From: DASXRU01 sp039933315 | GTDB taxonomy: Bacteria > Acidobacteriota > Blastocatellia > Pyrinomonadales > Pyrinomonadaceae | Reading direction: 5' to 3' | Assembly (NCBI GenBank): GCA_039933315.1 | Contig: JBDTOI010000024.1 | Location: forward strand, 1 to 32,935 | DNA length: 32,935 nt | In this document: positions 30,892 through 32,935 of the stretch, piece after piece | Layout: each line of letters starts with the position of its first letter | Position numbering within the stretch: position 1 is the first letter of the stretch | The notes under the pieces: model-generated | Database searches by the model: none | Told to the model about the DNA's origin: nothing | Seen by the model: the letters and a program-made list of their open reading frames with translations, nothing else | Program-made: the position numbers and the translations under genes

Positions 30892-31285
30892 TTTGCCTAT
30901 CTCCGCTCTTATGCTCTGGTTCCTCTATCGGGGCGCCGGATTCTTTCCAGGCTTTCCAGCCTCCGACCATTGACCAGACGTTGGTGTAGCCCATCTTTTG
31001 CAGCACATCCGCTGCTAGCGCTGAACGGTAGCCCCCGCCGCAATAGAGAATCACTTCGGCGAACTTGTCGGGGACCCTTGCTTCAATGTCGCGTTCGATG
31101 ATGCCTTTGCCCAGATGCTCGGCGCCGGCGGCGTGCCCGGCTTCCCATTCATTGTCCTCGCGCACGTCGATTATTCTGGCATCGGGATTGTCGGCCAGCC
31201 GCGCTTGCGTTTCTGCCACAGTCACTTCTCGTATGCCAGTCTTGGCGTCGTCAACCAGTTTTAGAAAGCCGTTGCTGTGATTCAT
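30872..31285 (-). CDS. Rhodanese-like domain protein (single domain)
   Basis: This 137-residue single rhodanese domain runs from the ATG at 31285, chosen because GGGAAG lies 6-7 nt upstream; a TTG at 31321 would add 12 basic residues. Landmarks are IIDVREDNEWEAGHAAGAEHL (38-58), the active-site loop CGGGYRSA with C82, and VWSMVGGWKAWKESGAP near the end. Such proteins transfer sulfane sulfur from thiosulfate or persulfides to an acceptor. The loop glycines suggest a small substrate. It overlaps fumC by 20 nt. The protein is cytosolic, with no signal peptide. Confidence 0.9.
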   Translation of the reverse strand: MNHSNGFLKLVDDAKTGIREVTVAETQARLADNPDARIIDVREDNEWEAGHAAGAEHLGKGIIERDIEARVPDKFAEVILYCGGGYRSALAADVLQKMGYTNVWSMVGGWKAWKESGAPIEEPEHKSGDRQNVTAGQ

Positions 31286-31356
31286 GTTTTTCTTCCCGCG
31301 CTTTTGGAGCCTTGAGGTCAAACAACGTTGACCCCATGTCCGATCAAACGGCTGAG

Positions 31357-31386
31357 TTGGATGAAATACCTACGAATGATTATAAT
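31357..31386 (+). promoter_or_regulatory. Sigma70-type promoter for lpdA
   Basis: TTGGAT (31357-31362) and a perfect TATAAT (31381-31386) are separated by 18 bp on the plus strand, about 140 nt before the lpdA start. Downstream, GGCGGAC (31431-31437) and GTCCGCC (31444-31450) form a 7-bp hairpin with a 6-nt loop in the predicted leader. It has no U-tract. Confidence 0.55.
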
Positions 31387-31526
31387 GCCTGTCTTTACAA
31401 GAACGAACCAGTAATAAGGTTGCAGGCGGAGGCGGACGGGTGTGTCCGCCCGCAATTTAGAATCGCCCGGATCAGGCTGAGGACGTTTGTTCGCCCGCGC
31501 CGGCGTAAGAGAGGAACCCAGGAACA

Positions 31527-32933
31527 TTGGCTAACGAACAATTTGATGTCACCGTTATCGGCAGCGGGCCGGGCGGCTATGTGGCGGCGATTCGCGCAGC
31601 TCAGTTGGGTTTGAAAGCGGCCATCGTGGAAAAAGACAAGCGCCTCGGCGGCACCTGCACCCTGCGCGGTTGCATCCCCACCAAACAGCTCTTGATGTCG
31701 GCGCATATCTACGAACAGATGCAGCACGCCGCGGACTTTGGCGTCCAGGCTTCCGGAATTCAACTCGCCTTTGCTGACGTGCAAAAACGCAAAGACAAGG
31801 TGGTGATGAAGAACTCGAAAGGCATCGAGTTTCTGATGAAGAAGAACTCGATTACCCGATTCAACGGCACCGGGCGGCTGGCGCTGCCGGGGAAAGTCGA
31901 GGTTACAGGCGAAGACGGCAAGAAACAGATCATTAATACCAGGAACATCATTATCGCCAGTGGCTCAGTTGTGCGTCCTATTCCCGGTTTTGATACCGAC
32001 GGCGAGCGCGTCGTCAATAGCGATCACATCCTGGAGTTGAAGGAAGTGCCCAAGTCTTTGATCGTCATGGGCGCGGGCGCAGTGGGTGTTGAGTTCGCTT
32101 CTGTCTATTCGCGGTTCGGCGCCGAGACCACAATAGTCGAGCTACTACCAAGACTTGTGCCGCTTGAAGATGAAGAGGTTTCCAAGGACCTGGAACGAGC
32201 GTTCCGCAAACGCGGCATCAAGTCACAGGTGGATACCAAACTCGAGAAACTTGAGAAGACCGACAAGAGCGTTGTAGTCAGCGGCAAAACTGCAAAAGGT
32301 GAAGCAGTAAAGCTGGAAGCCGAAATGCTTCTCGTCGCTGTTGGCCGCATGGCTTATACCGAGGGCCTGGGGCTGGAAGGAACCAAGATCAAAGTCGAGC
32401 GCGGTTTCATACAAGTCGACGAGTATCAACAAACCGGCGAGAAGGGCGTTTACGCGATTGGCGATGTGGTGCCCACGCCTTTACTGGCCCATCTGGCGTC
32501 GAAAGAAGGAATCGTCGCTGTCGAACACATGTCCGGACAGAAAGATGTGCGGCCCATCAATCTCCGCCTGGTGCCGAATTGCATCTATTGCGACCCGGAG
32601 GTCGCATCAGTGGGGTTAACGGAAGCGAAAGCGCGCGAACAGGGTTACGATGTCACAGTGGGCAAGTTTCCCTTCTCGGCCTCCGGAAAGGCGCGCATCC
32701 TCGGCGAAGAAGAGGGTTTCGTGAAAGTCGTCAGCGAGAAGAAGTATGACGAGATTCTGGGCGTTCATATCATTGGCCCGCATGCGACCGAACTGATTGC
32801 GGAAGCTTGCGTGGCCATGCAACTGGAATCAACTGCTGAAGAACTGGGCCGCACGATGCACGCGCACCCAACCGTGGCCGAAGCTGTGATGGAAGCGGCG
32901 GAAGGCGTGCACGGGCTGACTATTCATATTTGA
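31527..32933 (+). CDS. lpdA: Dihydrolipoyl dehydrogenase
   Basis: This 468-residue FAD flavoprotein oxidises dihydrolipoamide of 2-oxoacid dehydrogenase and glycine cleavage complexes with NAD+ (E3). FAD-binding GSGPGG (12-17) starts the protein, and the redox disulfide is C44-C49 in GGTCTLRGCIPTK (usual form GGTCLNxGCIPTK, so LN is TL here). An NAD-binding GAGAVGVEFASVYSRFG follows, and the C-terminal HAHPTVAEAV motif carries the catalytic His-Glu base. The start is TTG with GAGGAA about 10 nt upstream. No E1 or E2 gene lies within the window, so its complex is undetermined. The stop TGA ends 2 nt before the window edge. Confidence 0.95.
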   Translation: MANEQFDVTVIGSGPGGYVAAIRAAQLGLKAAIVEKDKRLGGTCTLRGCIPTKQLLMSAHIYEQMQHAADFGVQASGIQLAFADVQKRKDKVVMKNSKGIEFLMKKNSITRFNGTGRLALPGKVEVTGEDGKKQIINTRNIIIASGSVVRPIPGFDTDGERVVNSDHILELKEVPKSLIVMGAGAVGVEFASVYSRFGAETTIVELLPRLVPLEDEEVSKDLERAFRKRGIKSQVDTKLEKLEKTDKSVVVSGKTAKGEAVKLEAEMLLVAVGRMAYTEGLGLEGTKIKVERGFIQVDEYQQTGEKGVYAIGDVVPTPLLAHLASKEGIVAVEHMSGQKDVRPINLRLVPNCIYCDPEVASVGLTEAKAREQGYDVTVGKFPFSASGKARILGEEEGFVKVVSEKKYDEILGVHIIGPHATELIAEACVAMQLESTAEELGRTMHAHPTVAEAVMEAAEGVHGLTIHI

Positions 32934-32935
32934 GG

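Overview
The window looks like a chromosomal segment of an Acidobacteriota bacterium, most likely class Blastocatellia. This is inferred from protein style: secreted PD40 propeller, M28-PA-PDZ peptidase, thioredoxin-NHL fusion, zinc-ribbon rhomboid, moderately high GC, and many palindromic intergenic repeats. It was not confirmed by any search. No rRNA, tRNA, CRISPR array, integrase or transposase was seen. Most genes are housekeeping or secreted-protein genes, in short runs that switch strand often.

Layout. 1-1106 (minus): a repeat protein running off the left edge, then a tightly overlapping trio (small coiled-coil protein, truncated DinB-like protein, pterin carbinolamine dehydratase phhB). 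1354-6007 (plus): a serine-biosynthesis cluster of DUF1015, serA and serC, with a ParB-like gene fragment and an SDR oxidoreductase between serA and serC. 6178-10312 (plus): PD40 propeller, class 3 lipase and M28 aminopeptidase. 10400-11600 (minus): RRM RNA-binding protein and an orphan CheW-like protein. 11754-14115 (plus): AhpD-like protein and thioredoxin-NHL-DsbD-like fusion. 14162-18462 (minus): membrane HD-GYP/GAF protein and a secreted subtilisin with a hexapeptide-repeat tail. 18805-21708 (plus): bacterioferritin-like protein, zinc-ribbon rhomboid protease and 3-hydroxyacyl-CoA dehydrogenase. 21830-23739 (minus): an orphan phage/contractile-injection tail-tube protein and a CPA2 antiporter. 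23934-25780 (plus): DHA2-type MFS exporter coupled to a UBP-type zinc finger. 25925-31285 (minus): lon, hsp20, fumC and rhodanese. 31527-32933 (plus): dihydrolipoamide dehydrogenase.

How the genes fit together. SerA and SerC carry 3-phosphoglycerate to phosphoserine. No classical phosphoserine phosphatase (SerB) is present; the DUF1015 protein that opens the cluster carries a ParB/SerK-like DGHHR motif and is the best candidate for an unassigned serine/phosphoserine step. Hsp20 and Lon form a proteostasis pair behind a good sigma70-type promoter. FumC and LpdA belong to central carbon metabolism.

The most unusual non-coding feature is the set of intergenic palindromes. Several are built from runs of 7-nt words with the complementary words on the other arm (2581-2667, 4830-4909, and more loosely 10318-10387). 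Three are longer-armed elements of a shared CAGAT/GCGGAT type (25803-25910, 28542-28721, 29319-29473). One is a 120-bp REP-doublet-like element with perfect 29-bp arms (6026-6145).
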